From NCBI GenBank assembly GCA_964023205.1, contig OZ026833.1:8210138-8274137 (forward strand): a stretch of 64,000 bases of DNA. Reading direction: 5' to 3'. The position numbers and the translations under genes were made by a program. Below are positions 56,201 through 63,990 of this stretch, one piece after another (position 1 is the first letter of the stretch; every line of letters begins with the position of its first letter). The DNA comes from Lutraria lutraria (Eukaryota > Mollusca > Bivalvia > Venerida > Mactridae). Under the pieces are notes generated by a model. That model was not told the origin of the DNA. It made no database searches and saw nothing but the letters and a program-made list of their open reading frames with translations.

Positions 56201-59200
56201 TGGTTATCTCCAAACAAGATCAAACATTCATCACGTCCAGTATCACTGTAACAACAAAACAACAATTATTTGTACAATCAAAACTGCAGAAAGACAGTCA
56301 AATGGAAATGTGACATCCGGTGTTCACACAGAGAACACATTTAAAATGAGTTAGTCTCAATTCTGAGTCAGACATTACATCGAGTAAGCCTTTTCACAAA
56401 CTCAGCCTTTATTCAGAATTATCCTTTACAAAGAGTTCACCTCTATATACATAGAGTTGACCTTTACACAGAGTTGGTCTTTACATAAGATCAGCCTTTA
56501 CACGGAAATGGCCTTTACACAGAAAAGATTCAATTAAAGTTGGTACAAGTTAAAATTGGAGACTGCTTATAATCTGCATGATAACATCATAGTAACAGCC
56601 TAAGGAAGGAATTAATTACCAAGTGATTATTACCAGTTTCTAGACTTATATAAGATTAAAATTATATTACATGTAAATAAATTGTAAGTAGAGCACAATC
56701 AAACATCTAATTAGATCATAAACAAATGAAACAGACAACAATATTTTATTAATTGAGGCAACGAAGCAAAACTATTGCATCTTACACTTAGGCAAAAAAA
56801 ATTTTTGTTTCTGGTTTTCCAACCTACCCGGTACCCTAATTATCACCACGACCCTAGACTTTATATAAAGCCCAAGAAACAGTACATCCATTTTCTCACT
56901 TGTTTTACCTTTCCACATGCTTTCAAGAGCATAATAATCACCAACCTATCTACCCACTTTTAATGATCATGTAACCAGAAACATACAAAAAAGTTTTTTA
57001 GGCCTTATATGAATTAAAATTTACAATATTTACCAGTAGTCTAACTTGAGAGGAACAGTTTCCAGTCCACTGATCTGACAGTATGGCTCAAATGATGACA
57101 ACTCAAAAAACTGAATCTCTCGATCACTGAAAGTAAAACAGAAAATGGTGAATGTGAGATCATCCAACAAAATAATACACACATCTATATATAATAACAA
57201 ACTAGAGCTGTCACAGAGGTGACTAATACCCCCGCCGCTGCTTTGACACTAATACTGCAATAGTACACTATACAGCTCATGTTCAAGAGGACATAACTCT
57301 GCAATGAGTGAATTGCTGTGCATGAAAAGTTGTCTTGCATACACATGATGGTGATAACATATTTCAAGTTTCATTGCAATAGCTTAAAGAATGTGGAAGT
57401 AGTTTGCTCCACAAACTTTATGCGGAAGGATGGACATCCGACCGACCGACCAACTCACAGTGAGTCCAATATACTCCCTCTCAAACTTCCATTGCTGGGG
57501 CATAATAACTACAGTCTTCAGCCTTTGACAGATTTAAAACCCTTTATGCAAAACTTCATATGCTGGTAAAAATTCATAACCTATATCCTTCCCCCCCCCC
57601 TCGATATTTCAGAGTGGGGCATCACACAATATTGCTGCAAGAAAACACTGACTTACCCAGTCCCAACAATGAACTTGTTATACTGTGGCATAATTACGAA
57701 GTCTGTCACCCATTTAGGCTTTAGTCGTGATGACTGTTCAGTATTCTGAAATAAAAAGATATTACCAAGGATTTTTAAATTTTACGCCTTCTTATCTAAA
57801 AAGAATATATAACCGGTGTTGTAAGTTCCTAAGACTAAGTACACACTGAGCAGGTGAAGCACTAGGATGGTAAGAATACATATTTGGGTGTTATTGTAAT
57901 AAGAAAGTACTGGTTACAGTTGCTACAGTGCCATTTAGCACTCTTACCAATACATATCTCCAAGGCATTTCTCTGTAATAACTTATTCACTTTTATTTCT
58001 TATAATATTATGACAACAATGAATGTACTATAATCTAACAATCAAAAATTTACTTAAACTACCAGTACTTACCACAACATGGCGTGTTCTCTTTAATTCT
58101 ATGCTTGGTGACCAAAACGATACCATGCCATCCTAAAATGTAAACAAAATACTTCAATAAATGCTCTGTAGTTTCTGATGAATATCCCCCCCAAGCCACT
58201 TTGACACTGATGTTTTAATGTTATTTTCTCCCTTGTCACAGTAAAGGGACATTTTTTTGCCCACAACAAGACTGGTCATTTTACTTGATTCCAGTATAGC
58301 CCCCACGGTCCCCCACCCATCATAATAGGTGGAGTAAGGGTCCAGCATATCTTTAGTTATAAGTTCTAAATAATAACAATTTCACCGAATAATCATGTCT
58401 CTTTCAACAAACAGTCCTTTTTACTACCAACCCTATGCTTGTTTCATCTTTTCATTTGTAAAATAGCACTGAAAACATTTTCTAACCTCGGTAAGATATT
58501 GCACACACAAATGAGTAAGAATTTATCAAATACAAGATTGACTTTCAAACTCAATCATCACATTTGAGAATTTAAGTCTCTCAATTTATGGATCTAAAAG
58601 CTTTCATGATCTCATTTGACCCTAAAAATGTCATTTTGACTCATAAAATTAGCAAAATAGAGCATTTGACTCTTCAGATTTTGTACCAAAGGGTCAAATT
58701 CACTATTACAATTAATAATAGGAAATTTTGTTGACCTTTCAATTTGTTATCAGTCAAGTGTGATTTTTCACCCTCAAGTTTTGAGGTCTAGTGAGCACTC
58801 CGACTAAACATGCACATAAGACAACAAACCTGGCTACAAGCAACAAATGTTCCATCTACAGTATCTGTAATTCTAAGTATAGGATCTCTGTGTGGTATAT
58901 TAGTTATCTTAGCAGGTAAGTGAAAATCAACATCCTTTGCCCGTTTATATGAATCCTCCTTCTCGGCGTACTCCAGTTGCATGTATGTACAGAACTCATC
59001 CCACGTTATAGCACCTTCAGACGCCCAGTCTATCTTCATAAACAGCGAATCTATCTGTGCTTCCTATGAACAGTTAAACAGACAATGTTAAATGTGGTGT
59101 TACTATGACAACAGATATATGACAGTCTTATCAAACAAACAATGTCGAGATAGACAAATACAATGTACTCCAAATATTATGAAATTTTCATTTTTTATTT

Positions 59201-60132
59201 AAATTGTAACTTAAACCAACAATGTTGTTGTAGTTTAGTCAGAAACAATTTTTTTCAGTAACATGATTGTGAGGTTTCTTTATTCACCTTATATGTTATA
59301 ATTACTTATATATATAATCATTTATAATGCATATTGAGATAAGAAAGCAGTTTTAAGGGACCTGAGACCACTAAATCTATAGGGTCTAGTATATCAAATT
59401 TTAATTTCGATGTCAATAGCCGATAAAACAGGAACACTCGTTCAGCTTAAATAATACATGGTTTTAAGACTATAGCTGTATGTAAATTTAATGTTTGCAT
59501 CATTTTAACTTTTCAATTCCATCTCATGGTCGGCAGGTGTGCAAAAAACTGAATTTTGAAATTAAACCAGCACAACTGATTCTTCATTTTTCACTTCGAC
59601 CATGGAAATATTTATTTATTCATTTGGGTATAATGCAGTGTATACAACAACTGATTCACCTAACAAGTTTTCCTGGATGGTATTCTAACCAGTACTAACT
59701 TACCCTTCCGTAACGAACCAGCAACTTTTCCACATGTGGAGGAAAATCATCATTGTTGCCAAATTTTCATGAAAGAGAATCAAACATGGATCGCCAGTTA
59801 GAAATCTAGCACACTTACCACTGGGCTATGACTGCAGCAACCATGGAAATAACAGACAAGGATAAAGGGCGATTAGAAATTGAATATACTACACAAATTT
59901 GTTTGACTTTACAATTAGAATTCAAAAGACTTGACCATTTAAATGATACTTTTTAAAATGAAATTCAATTTGAGTGTACTATAAAACTTACTCTATTCCC
60001 GCTGACAGCGAGTTTTGATTTCAACAGAGTTTTGAATTCATCTAATTCTAATTGTCCACTTTTATTGGTATCAGCTTTTGCAAATGTTTTCTTCAATTCT
60101 TCTAGTGTATCAATATTAATTCTTTCCTCAAT
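32062..60132 (-). CDS. EF-hand/WD40-repeat protein, WDR49/WDR64/WDR95-type, 5'-partial, 27 exons
   Basis: The exons below join in one frame with matching phases to give 3177 nt (1058 residues and TAA), close to the roughly 1000-residue length I recall for this family. Order (numbering from the first exon in window): a canonical EF-hand loop at residues 21-32, a degenerate one at 59-70, then WD40 blades with WD-type ends such as DGMVSFWS, DRIVRLWNP, KCIKVWDI, SVIKIWDF, DGLIRIWNY, DRRINIYS, DGEVIVWNM, AHIHFWNV, GFIYLWNI and CTVRMWNM. A family-like GTFGQPDVW segment and a proline/basic C-terminal tail follow. In known relatives this is a scaffold-type protein, often linked to testis or cilia; no enzyme activity is expected. 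The N-terminus lies upstream of 60132. I cannot tell which paralogue it is. Confidence 0.88.
32562..32747. mobile_element. TA-flanked MITE, 'cagtc...gactg' family
   Basis: 186 bp between TA dinucleotides. The ends (CAGTC / GACTG) and the internal 'aataaaaggccacc' and 'gttcacaagtttgactg' match the copy at 37549. Tc1/mariner-Tigger-like by TIR and TA target; no coding capacity. Confidence 0.6.
32889..33068. mobile_element. MITE of the same family, left end decayed
   Basis: Starts near 'tgttagtggccacc' without the terminal CAGTC and ends CACAGGTTTGACTG followed by TA. Just upstream (plus coordinates) of exon 26. Confidence 0.55.
33099..33214 (-). CDS. WD gene exon 26
   Basis: 116 nt, phase 0 to 2, residues 968-1006. 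Acceptor ttaacag, donor GTAACA. Begins EGRTPTPPIVQNKQQFHIDD; a proline-containing, non-propeller tail. Confidence 0.86.
33297..33375. mobile_element. Fragment of a CAGTAGAA...-type TIR element
   Basis: TA then 'cagtagaatctgccttaggcgacc', related to the TIR at 47311-47522. Only one end is recognisable. Confidence 0.35.
33671..33846 (-). CDS. WD gene exon 25: GTFGQ segment
   Basis: 176 nt, phase 1 to 0, residues 909-967. Acceptor ttattcag, donor GTAGTG. Encodes GTFGQPDVWDVFNQSLW, a signature after the last blade in WDR49/WDR64-like proteins, then an acidic/lysine-rich stretch. Confidence 0.9.
34061..34189 (-). CDS. WD gene exon 24
   Basis: 129 nt, phase 1 to 1, residues 866-909. Acceptor tatttcag, donor GTGAGT. 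Encodes WRGHVKSVTSIALVEEHKLL and SASIDCTVRMWNMEGHYV, the last clear WD blade. Confidence 0.92.
34410..34554 (-). CDS. WD gene exon 23
   Basis: 145 nt, phase 0 to 1, residues 818-866. Acceptor ttttcag, donor GTATGT. Encodes MVSVLEVNKQNTVLLSGDSF then GFIYLWNIDGY. Confidence 0.92.
35273..35424 (-). CDS. WD gene exon 22
   Basis: 152 nt, phase 1 to 0, residues 767-817. Acceptor ttatggcag, donor GTAATT. Encodes LVFMQTRAYKKDAATLISSG then PRAHIHFWNVFQGG. Confidence 0.9.
35889..36051 (-). CDS. WD gene exon 21
   Basis: 163 nt, phase 0 to 1, residues 713-767. Acceptor tttgacag, donor GTAAGT. Encodes KRGHKEDILSVAQCPPNLLA and SYDGEVIVWNMVSGHI: a full GH...WN blade in one exon. Confidence 0.92.
36488..36654 (-). 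CDS. WD gene exon 20
   Basis: 167 nt, phase 1 to 0, residues 657-712. Acceptor atttcacag, donor GTGAGT. Encodes EEVCDLAYVEMNRNRYIVG then GWDRRINIYSDD, a blade conserved in this family. Confidence 0.9.
37549..37726. mobile_element. MITE with perfect 12-bp TIRs
   Basis: 178 bp. The left end CAGTCAAACCTG is the reverse complement of the right end CAGGTTTGACTG. It holds 'aataaaggccacc'. TA precedes it; TG follows, so the target duplication is decayed on one side. Confidence 0.75.
39297..39331. repeat. (GT)n microsatellite
   Basis: An interrupted GT run within the transposon, left of the 201-bp array. Confidence 0.8.
39400..41145. repeat. ~201-bp tandem array (9 units) inside the transposon
   Basis: The marker 'ttttagcgagtacagttttg' or a close variant recurs with its 'ag' at 39494, 39699, 39901, 40103, 40304, 40505, 40706, 40907 and 41108, so the spacing is 205, then 202, then 201 bp. 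From ~40103, two unit types alternate ('tatgactcggtcagg' and 'tatttgctaggactag'), giving a ~402-bp dimer. Left units are more diverged. Confidence 0.88.
41880..42115 (-). mobile_element. Diverged SINE copy
   Basis: Shares 'gttttcctgaactgtattcta', 'acaaatggaggaaaa' and a decayed tRNA-like head ('cctggttacaaatccagcacact') with the copies at 42655 and 59641. Same orientation as the host gene. Confidence 0.5.
42242..42298 (-). CDS. WD gene exon 19: basic linker
   Basis: 57 nt, phase 1 to 1, residues 638-657. Acceptor cttccag, donor GTAAAT. Encodes VIKEVQYNKPKKDVSRPKE. Followed in gene sense by a ~5.6-kb intron holding a transposon. Confidence 0.75.
42655..42895 (-). mobile_element. tRNA-headed SINE
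   Basis: Minus-strand head with A box TGGTCCAGTGG (878-888 of this kb) and B-box-like GGTTCGATTTC (42835-42845), followed by a body with 'tcctccacatgtggagaag'. Best preserved of three copies. It ends about 55 bp from exon 18. Confidence 0.7.
42950..43048 (-). CDS. WD gene exon 18: charged linker
   Basis: 99 nt, phase 1 to 1, residues 605-638. Acceptor ttatacag, donor GTAAAC. Encodes the strongly charged EEIREIRRKRSKDRRKS and then FFITNVPE. Lies just downstream (gene sense) of a SINE. Confidence 0.78.
43540..43680. repeat. Degenerate ~35-bp minisatellite
   Basis: Repeats of 'acaacaatgacc(t/c)' with variable spacers, about four copies, in the intron between exons 17 and 18. Confidence 0.5.
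44090..44116 (-). CDS. WD gene microexon 17 (27 nt)
   Basis: 27 nt, phase 1 to 1. Acceptor atgttgtag, donor GTAACA. Adds E-PEKIDNNE. Its end ('aaynaatgaag') resembles that of microexon 16, which hints at exon duplication. Confidence 0.6.
44300..44690. repeat. Dispersed 'tgaccttctgacctcaaaat' repeat
   Basis: Related blocks are at 41700-41870 and 34602-34690. A common repeat type in molluscan introns; class unknown. Confidence 0.5.
44982..45084. mobile_element. Short MITE copy (deleted centre)
   Basis: 103 bp, CAGTCGAACC to GGTTTGACTG, with 'aataaaggccacc' twice. TA precedes it. Same family as 37549. Confidence 0.6.
45239..45262 (-). CDS. WD gene microexon 16 (24 nt)
   Basis: 24 nt, phase 1 to 1. 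Acceptor cttcaaacag, donor GTATTG. Adds V-REQNNNE to the linker after exon 15. Supported by frame and splice sites only. Confidence 0.6.
45524..45678. mobile_element. MITE with 'ataaaaatcc(c)tgaaaa' ends
   Basis: Left 'ataaaaatcctgaaaa' is inverted at the right as 'ttttcagggattttat'. Internal 'aaccggaattc' repeats. A related remnant lies at 28645. Confidence 0.55.
46357..46436 (-). CDS. WD gene exon 15
   Basis: 80 nt, phase 2 to 1, residues 561-588. Acceptor cttttcag, donor GTAAGC. Encodes RLITGGRDGLIRIWNYNNGH, a textbook WD40 blade end. Confidence 0.9.
46473..46724. mobile_element. Diverged MITE, tandem-like interior
   Basis: Starts 'cggtctaacctg', ends 'caggtttccctg' before TA. The interior block 'aataaaggcca...aagaccctca.tgattat' occurs twice, so this copy is longer than its relatives. 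Confidence 0.5.
47108..47214 (-). CDS. WD gene exon 14
   Basis: 107 nt, phase 0 to 2, residues 526-561. Acceptor atttcag, donor GTAAGA. Encodes VIKIWDFETGTPIFEYGEAH, then SAITCMTFDKCGR. Confidence 0.9.
47311..47522. mobile_element. TA-flanked MITE with 'aaccccgct' TIRs
   Basis: 212 bp; left CATCTAAACCCCGCT against the inverted right end CAGTAGAACCCCGCT, TA on both sides. Contains 'ccgctataac'. A fragment of the same family lies at 47657-47733. Confidence 0.6.
47829..47975 (+). mobile_element. SINE 3' fragment
   Basis: 'gtgaggaagctatccagctta' followed by 'gtgattctaccca' matches 63120-63185. No tRNA head visible. Confidence 0.45.
48086..48188 (-). CDS. WD gene exon 13
   Basis: 103 nt, phase 2 to 0, residues 491-525. 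Acceptor attacag, donor GTAAGT. Encodes ISHKEPVTSCMYNPSFKQVI, the first strands of a blade. Confidence 0.88.
48931..48956. repeat. (TA)n microsatellite
   Basis: About 12 TA dinucleotides in an intron. Confidence 0.9.
49129..49815. mobile_element. 687-bp TA-flanked TIR element
   Basis: The first ~25 bp (CAGTGTAATTTCTGAAATCC...) are an imperfect inverted copy of the last ~25 bp (...CAGAAGTTACACTG). TA lies on both sides. No transposase frame seen. Non-autonomous Tc1/mariner- or Tigger-type by its features. Confidence 0.7.
50083..50290 (-). mobile_element. tRNA-headed SINE
   Basis: Minus strand: A-box-like TGAGTGGTTA, B-box-like GAGTTCGAATTCC, then the body 'catccagcttgctgacg', 'ggtggttctacctaggtg'-type sequence. 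Same family as 27481 and 63075. Confidence 0.6.
50761..50932. repeat. 35-bp minisatellite, 5 copies
   Basis: 'tttggc(a/g)taattatg(a/g)aaagctcca' starts at 50766, 50801, 50836, 50871 and 50906: an exact 35-bp period with few differences. It lies about 130 bp from candidate microexon 12. Confidence 0.92.
51061..51087 (-). CDS. WD gene candidate 27-nt microexon 12
   Basis: 27 nt, phase 2 to 2 (VEKDIVGG plus split codons). It has a pyrimidine-rich acceptor (ccctattgggtttag) and a GTAAGG donor. It fits the frame of both neighbours exactly, but the gene also reads through if it is skipped, so it could be optional or a chance match. Confidence 0.5.
52068..52219 (-). CDS. WD gene exon 11
   Basis: 152 nt, phase 0 to 2, residues 432-482. 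Acceptor atttccag, donor GTAGGA. Begins with VWDIQDHTCLLTI, completing the blade, and ends with AVATDQMAALNLRQ. Confidence 0.88.
52967..53072 (-). CDS. WD gene exon 10
   Basis: 106 nt, phase 2 to 0, residues 396-431. Acceptor ttttccag, donor GTATGA. Encodes GKPTAMLKGHIAPIFFLF and RIFSISTDKCIK: a GH dipeptide and the run-up to the WD of exon 11. Confidence 0.88.
53376..53757. repeat. Dispersed repeat, second copy
   Basis: Partner of 29018-29335 (see there). Begins 'ctagagcttgtcgcagacg', ends 'gtgagtgggggta'. Lies in the intron between exons 9 and 10. Confidence 0.6.
53971..54259 (-). CDS. WD gene exon 9 (longest exon)
   Basis: 289 nt, phase 1 to 2, residues 300-396. Acceptor cccttcag, donor GTAGGT. 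The first half is a polar, Q/N/S/K-rich insert (for example SNVNSNQDKKQTNK), probably a flexible loop. The second half is a clear blade: KGVKCFDFSKDKNIIVTGG then MDRIVRLWNP. Confidence 0.9.
54871..54940 (-). CDS. WD gene exon 8
   Basis: 70 nt, phase 0 to 1, residues 277-300. Strong poly-T acceptor, donor GTAAGT. Encodes LKYYHDIGQVISCSNHANTA. Confidence 0.86.
55221..55338 (-). CDS. WD gene exon 7
   Basis: 118 nt, phase 2 to 0, residues 237-276. Acceptor tttttcag, donor GTATGT. Encodes a blade linker with FIASISLNDAVGPNVNFIRW and WAVHGDWVQQ. Confidence 0.86.
56153..56245 (-). CDS. WD gene exon 6
   Basis: 93 nt, phase 2 to 2, residues 206-237. Acceptor gttacag, donor GTAAGC. Encodes CLILFGDNQGAINILVITSA, a WD strand pattern. 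Confidence 0.86.
56405..56526. repeat. Degenerate 17-20 bp minisatellite
   Basis: Repeats of 'cctttacacagagttgg' with variants, about seven copies, in the intron between exons 5 and 6. Confidence 0.6.
57034..57126 (-). CDS. WD gene exon 5
   Basis: 93 nt, phase 2 to 2, residues 175-206. Acceptor ctttcag, donor GTAAAT. Encodes DREIQFFELSSFEPYCQISG, closing the blade begun in exon 4. Confidence 0.87.
57203..57520. repeat. Dispersed repeat 'ctagagctgtcacagaggtga'
   Basis: It begins like 53376 ('ctagagct..c.cag..gtga') but the rest differs. It contains a 'gaccgaccgacc' run. Confidence 0.45.
57657..57745 (-). CDS. WD gene exon 4
   Basis: 89 nt, phase 0 to 2, residues 146-175. Acceptor tttcag, donor GTAAGT. 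Encodes KPKWVTDFVIMPQYNKFIVG, a typical blade start. Confidence 0.87.
58073..58132 (-). CDS. WD gene exon 3
   Basis: 60 nt, phase 0 to 0, residues 126-145 (DGMVSFWSPSIELKR...). Acceptor attttag, donor GTAAGT. It gives the last strand of the first WD blade. Confidence 0.85.
58830..59063 (-). CDS. WD gene exon 2: degenerate EF-hand 2 and start of propeller
   Basis: 234 nt, phase 0 to 0, residues 48-125. Acceptor ttcatag, donor GTTTGT. The loop DWASEGAITWDE keeps positions 1, 6 and 12 but lacks a side-chain ligand at position 3 (Ala). The segment 'ITNIPHRDPILRITDTVDGTF' region starts the first blade. Confidence 0.88.
59641..59835 (-). mobile_element. tRNA-headed SINE
   Basis: Minus-strand A box TAGCCCAGTGG, B-box-like TGTTTGATTC, then a body with 'tcctccacatgtgg'. 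Same family and orientation as 42655. Lies in the intron between exons 1 and 2. Confidence 0.65.
59992..60132 (-). CDS. WD gene exon 1 (in window): EF-hand 1
   Basis: 141 nt, phase 0 to 0, residues 1-47. The acceptor is tttcag and the donor GTAAGT. It encodes a full 12-residue EF loop DTNKSGQLELDE with D, N, S, G, E and E at the calcium-coordination and turn positions. Not a first exon: no in-frame ATG and a good acceptor. Confidence 0.88.
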
Positions 60133-61765
60133 CTGAAATAGCACATATATTCAAATGATTAACTGAACAATTCCATGATTTTTAACCTGGTTAACAGAGT
60201 GTATATACTGTTACCATGACAACCTGTGGCATAAGTTATTGTATCATAGCCATAGCAACCATCTGCAAAAAGCAAAAATGATTGTATTTTCACCATGATA
60301 ATCAACTACATAAAGTAGTGTTTTAATACCCTTAGCAACCAACAGAATGAATTAATCAAGGGCTTCCTTGGTAACCAAGAGAATAAATTCATTGTTACCA
60401 TGGCTACCAACTGCATAAAAGCTTGTTCAGGACCAACTGATACAATATCATGCAATGCATTTACAACATTTTCTTCAGCATATACATCAAAAAAATAATT
60501 TTAGCCACGATCAGAGTACTGTAGACTTAAACAGGATTAAAGACAATATCTCCATTTTCTTCTTCTAAACTACATAGTCAAATAGATGCTGTTATCAGCT
60601 ATGTCAACAACAGTGAACTGCTGTATAGTGCATCATGCAGAATTATTATACATACAAGCATACTTTAAGCTGGATATTAACAAGCCTATGCTGTCCTTTT
60701 TGTAAAATGAATGGTAGTTCAGCTTCCCGTAGTTGTCACTCGCTCGACATGCGTAATCTTGATGTGGACCCAAGTACTACAATAATTGCACATCCCTAAA
60801 TATACCGAACTTCATCTGAACATGCTTGTCTATTTTCTATGATTTTACTGGGGTATATTTATAGTATGGTGCAAGTCTTACTTTATAATTACTATATTAA
60901 TGCCACAGTTTACTTTAGCATCTACTGATTCATGCAGTCTTGACAAAAAAGCACTGGATATTTGGTCCAGTGAAAATGCAAACGTAACTGGACCGATTCA
61001 ACTTTTAGTGGACCAAAACAAGTACACAAAAAAATTTCATATAATTTGGCAAAGCCATTTTTTCATGAGTGATTAAAATATTTAATTTTTTGTTCTGCTA
61101 TTATTTAATATAGTTTATACAGTATGTCATATTGTATCTAACATTACCTATCACTATATAAAACAACTAGAGCTGAGCAGCAATAAATGTGAAAAAACAA
61201 CCTCAACTTGCTCATCCATATTATCAGAAATCGGTCTAAAACATGCAATAAGTGTGTGCCCCACTTTCTTATCCAATCAGTGACAAGGATTTTTTATTTT
61301 TTGGCTTTCTAACAAAATGGGCGAAGCACTTATACTGTTGAAAAGCATATTTGGGTGTTTTTTTCGTAATAGGAAAGCTACTGTCACTAGTGCTCCTTTT
61401 ACAACGTATAAGCAAATTTTATTATATCAAGAACAACCAAATATGCACTCTAACTAGTAATTTGCAGTTTTTGTAACACTTGAATGTAACATTTAATAAT
61501 ATTAGATATCAGGCAAAATTGGATAAGTAAATTCAATCAATCAACAAATGCATGGTAATTTGGACACTTGAATTACATATATCAGTAAATAGCAAGAATT
61601 CATCAATACATTTTGTATGCACCACAAACTGGATCTACCTTTGAAATGCAGTACCAATTGTATTTTCAAATAAATCAGTTTTATTTTCACATTCAAAGCT
61701 GCCAAATATAGTTATAAAGCCTAGGATGAAAATTTTACAATTAAACGATGATTATTCATATTTAT

Positions 61766-62383
61766 AAGTGGTTATTTCTGCGGGAACTTAATTCCTGCTA
61801 TTTCTGCAGTAAACTCACAGTTATCAATTGTGTCGCAAATAAAGATTTGTAGAAATAAATCCTCGACCAACTAAACAACTAGAGATATTTAAGTGTATAG
61901 TCAGATTTTATTAAACTGTCAAAGCTGAATAATTACATGGTCACTGAGTGCAATTATTTTTAGCTTGGTACCATAGTCGATACTGTTTATTTTACCATTA
62001 GGGAATGTCCCATTCCACATGTTTATATAGTAAAAATGAAGAATATCGTGTCACTTACGAAATTAATCGAAGCTAAAAATAAATGGAAGCATTGACCGTG
62101 AAATTATGCGGCTTTGACAGTTGAAAAAAATCGCACTATACTATATATAACGAAGACAACATAAATGATAACTGTTTGTCACACTTCATTGCACACTTCA
62201 TAATGCTCTATTAAGCTCAAATTTATAACACCCCAATTTGCTGACCATACAATGTATTATAATATCTGGTAGTTTATTAAGGTCTGACAAACAGTTTTCG
62301 CTCATACTGCAGAAATAACTTTTAAAAAATCACTGAAATTTCAATAAAATCACATAATTTTAACTTTACAGAAATAACCACTT
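61766..62383. mobile_element. 618-bp element with perfect 15-bp inverted ends
   Basis: AAGTGGTTATTTCTG at 61766-61780 is the inverse of CAGAAATAACCACTT at 62369-62383. A nested inverted pair ('tttttagctt' ~61957, 'aagctaaaaa' ~62068) gives a hairpin-like centre. No clear target duplication. Confidence 0.55.
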
Positions 62384-63074
62384 TTGTGATATTACAACTA
62401 AACTGACTATTTTACCTGATCCATCTAAAATAAGATATGTACAAATATATTTTTACATAATGACAAACAATGTAATCAAACATTGTTTTCTCACCAAATC
62501 TTAAGTTGATGTTGAAATTTTAACAAAATAACGTTCCAAACAGAAGCAAATCAATTCAAACAAATGAAGAATCAAATGGTATGAATAAAAGCAGATTTAC
62601 CACAGGTACAAGTATATGAATATTTGCAGTACATTATATTCCATTGATGGATTAATTTTAAGGGGCCGTCACAACATTATAATTATTGAGGTCCAACAAT
62701 GTCATCTTGTTGTCTGTCCCCTCGAACAAAAATCACATCCCTGTCCCTTAGGTCAATGGTCTTAAATTCAACAGACAATCTTAATTGCACTTAAACATTA
62801 ATTTGACAAACAAAGAAAGATGAAAATGCTAAGATCTATGAAATTTACATCTACACTAAGATACTTGAATATTGATAATAAATATTTTATTACCATGTCA
62901 TACATAAGGAGAGTCGTTGTAACCATTTGACATCAAATTTACCACAAATGTTGAGTCAACAAGCAGGGTGGATCAAACAACATATAACAAATATACATGC
63001 AGTGAATTCATAAGGCTAATTTTACAGATAACGTGTGCAGGGCCTCCATGATATGGTCTTTGATTACATTGTAG

Positions 63075-63285
63075 ATATCATAAGCCCCTCACCGCAGTAA
63101 GTTAGAATTCGATCTGGAACCAAATTTCACAAGTGAGGAAGCTGTCCAGCTAACTTACGGAAGGTTGATGGTTCAACCAAACCAGGTTTAAGCCAGGTGT
63201 CTTTCTCCAGCATTAAATCTGCAAAGTCGCAAAATGACCCAAGCTGTTGTTGCTACGTTAAACCCCAGTGAAAATAAAAGAACAT
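63075..63285 (+). mobile_element. SINE with 'cgttaaaccccagt' tail
   Basis: Decayed tRNA-like start ('agaattcgatctgg'), body 'gtgaggaagctgtccagcta', 'cttacggaaggttgatggttc', then 'tacgttaaaccccagtgaaaa', the kind of tail I know from molluscan and cephalopod SINEs. Confidence 0.6.
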
Positions 63286-63990
63286 GTGCTGGGCCCAGGA
63301 TTCTTAGACTCCATAAAGATCTAACACTTTTATATACATAATGAGTAAATCAAAATCAGCTTTTATTTTTCTACAATGTCATTCAATGGTTGGTACCTAA
63401 CACTTTCACACTAACAAATAGGAAATTCTGATAGAACAACACTGTGAGCACTGCTTGGCATACAATAAATAATCCATTACACAGAGAAATACTAACAAGC
63501 AAAAACCAGATAGTTTTACTCATCAAAGTCATGAAGAATAAGCAAAGTTCATTTGACAAACCTCTCGTTTAAGCTTCCATCTCCAAGACAAACAAGAAAT
63601 TATATCCATATTCAACAAATGAATCTTAGAGAAAAGTCACACCTTGATCTCATTTAACCCAAATTATTGCCGTATACATCAAAACTTTGTCGATGGCGAC
63701 AAACCTCAGAATAAAAACACAACTGATACAAATAATTTGCCTTTTATTGACATCTCTAATATATGTACAAATAATGACATATGAATATTTAGCCTTGGTG
63801 AGATGATAAAACACTCAAGAAATTTACAATGTGTACTTTTACGACTCACAGCCCTTTATAAACAAATACAGCCTCAGTCTATAGAATACTAATAATAAAG
63901 TTTACTAACAAACAACCAGTAAAAGTAGAGTACCATAAAATCATTTTAGTTTGTATACTTTCCAGTATTCTAGTATTTCAGAGTCAACTT

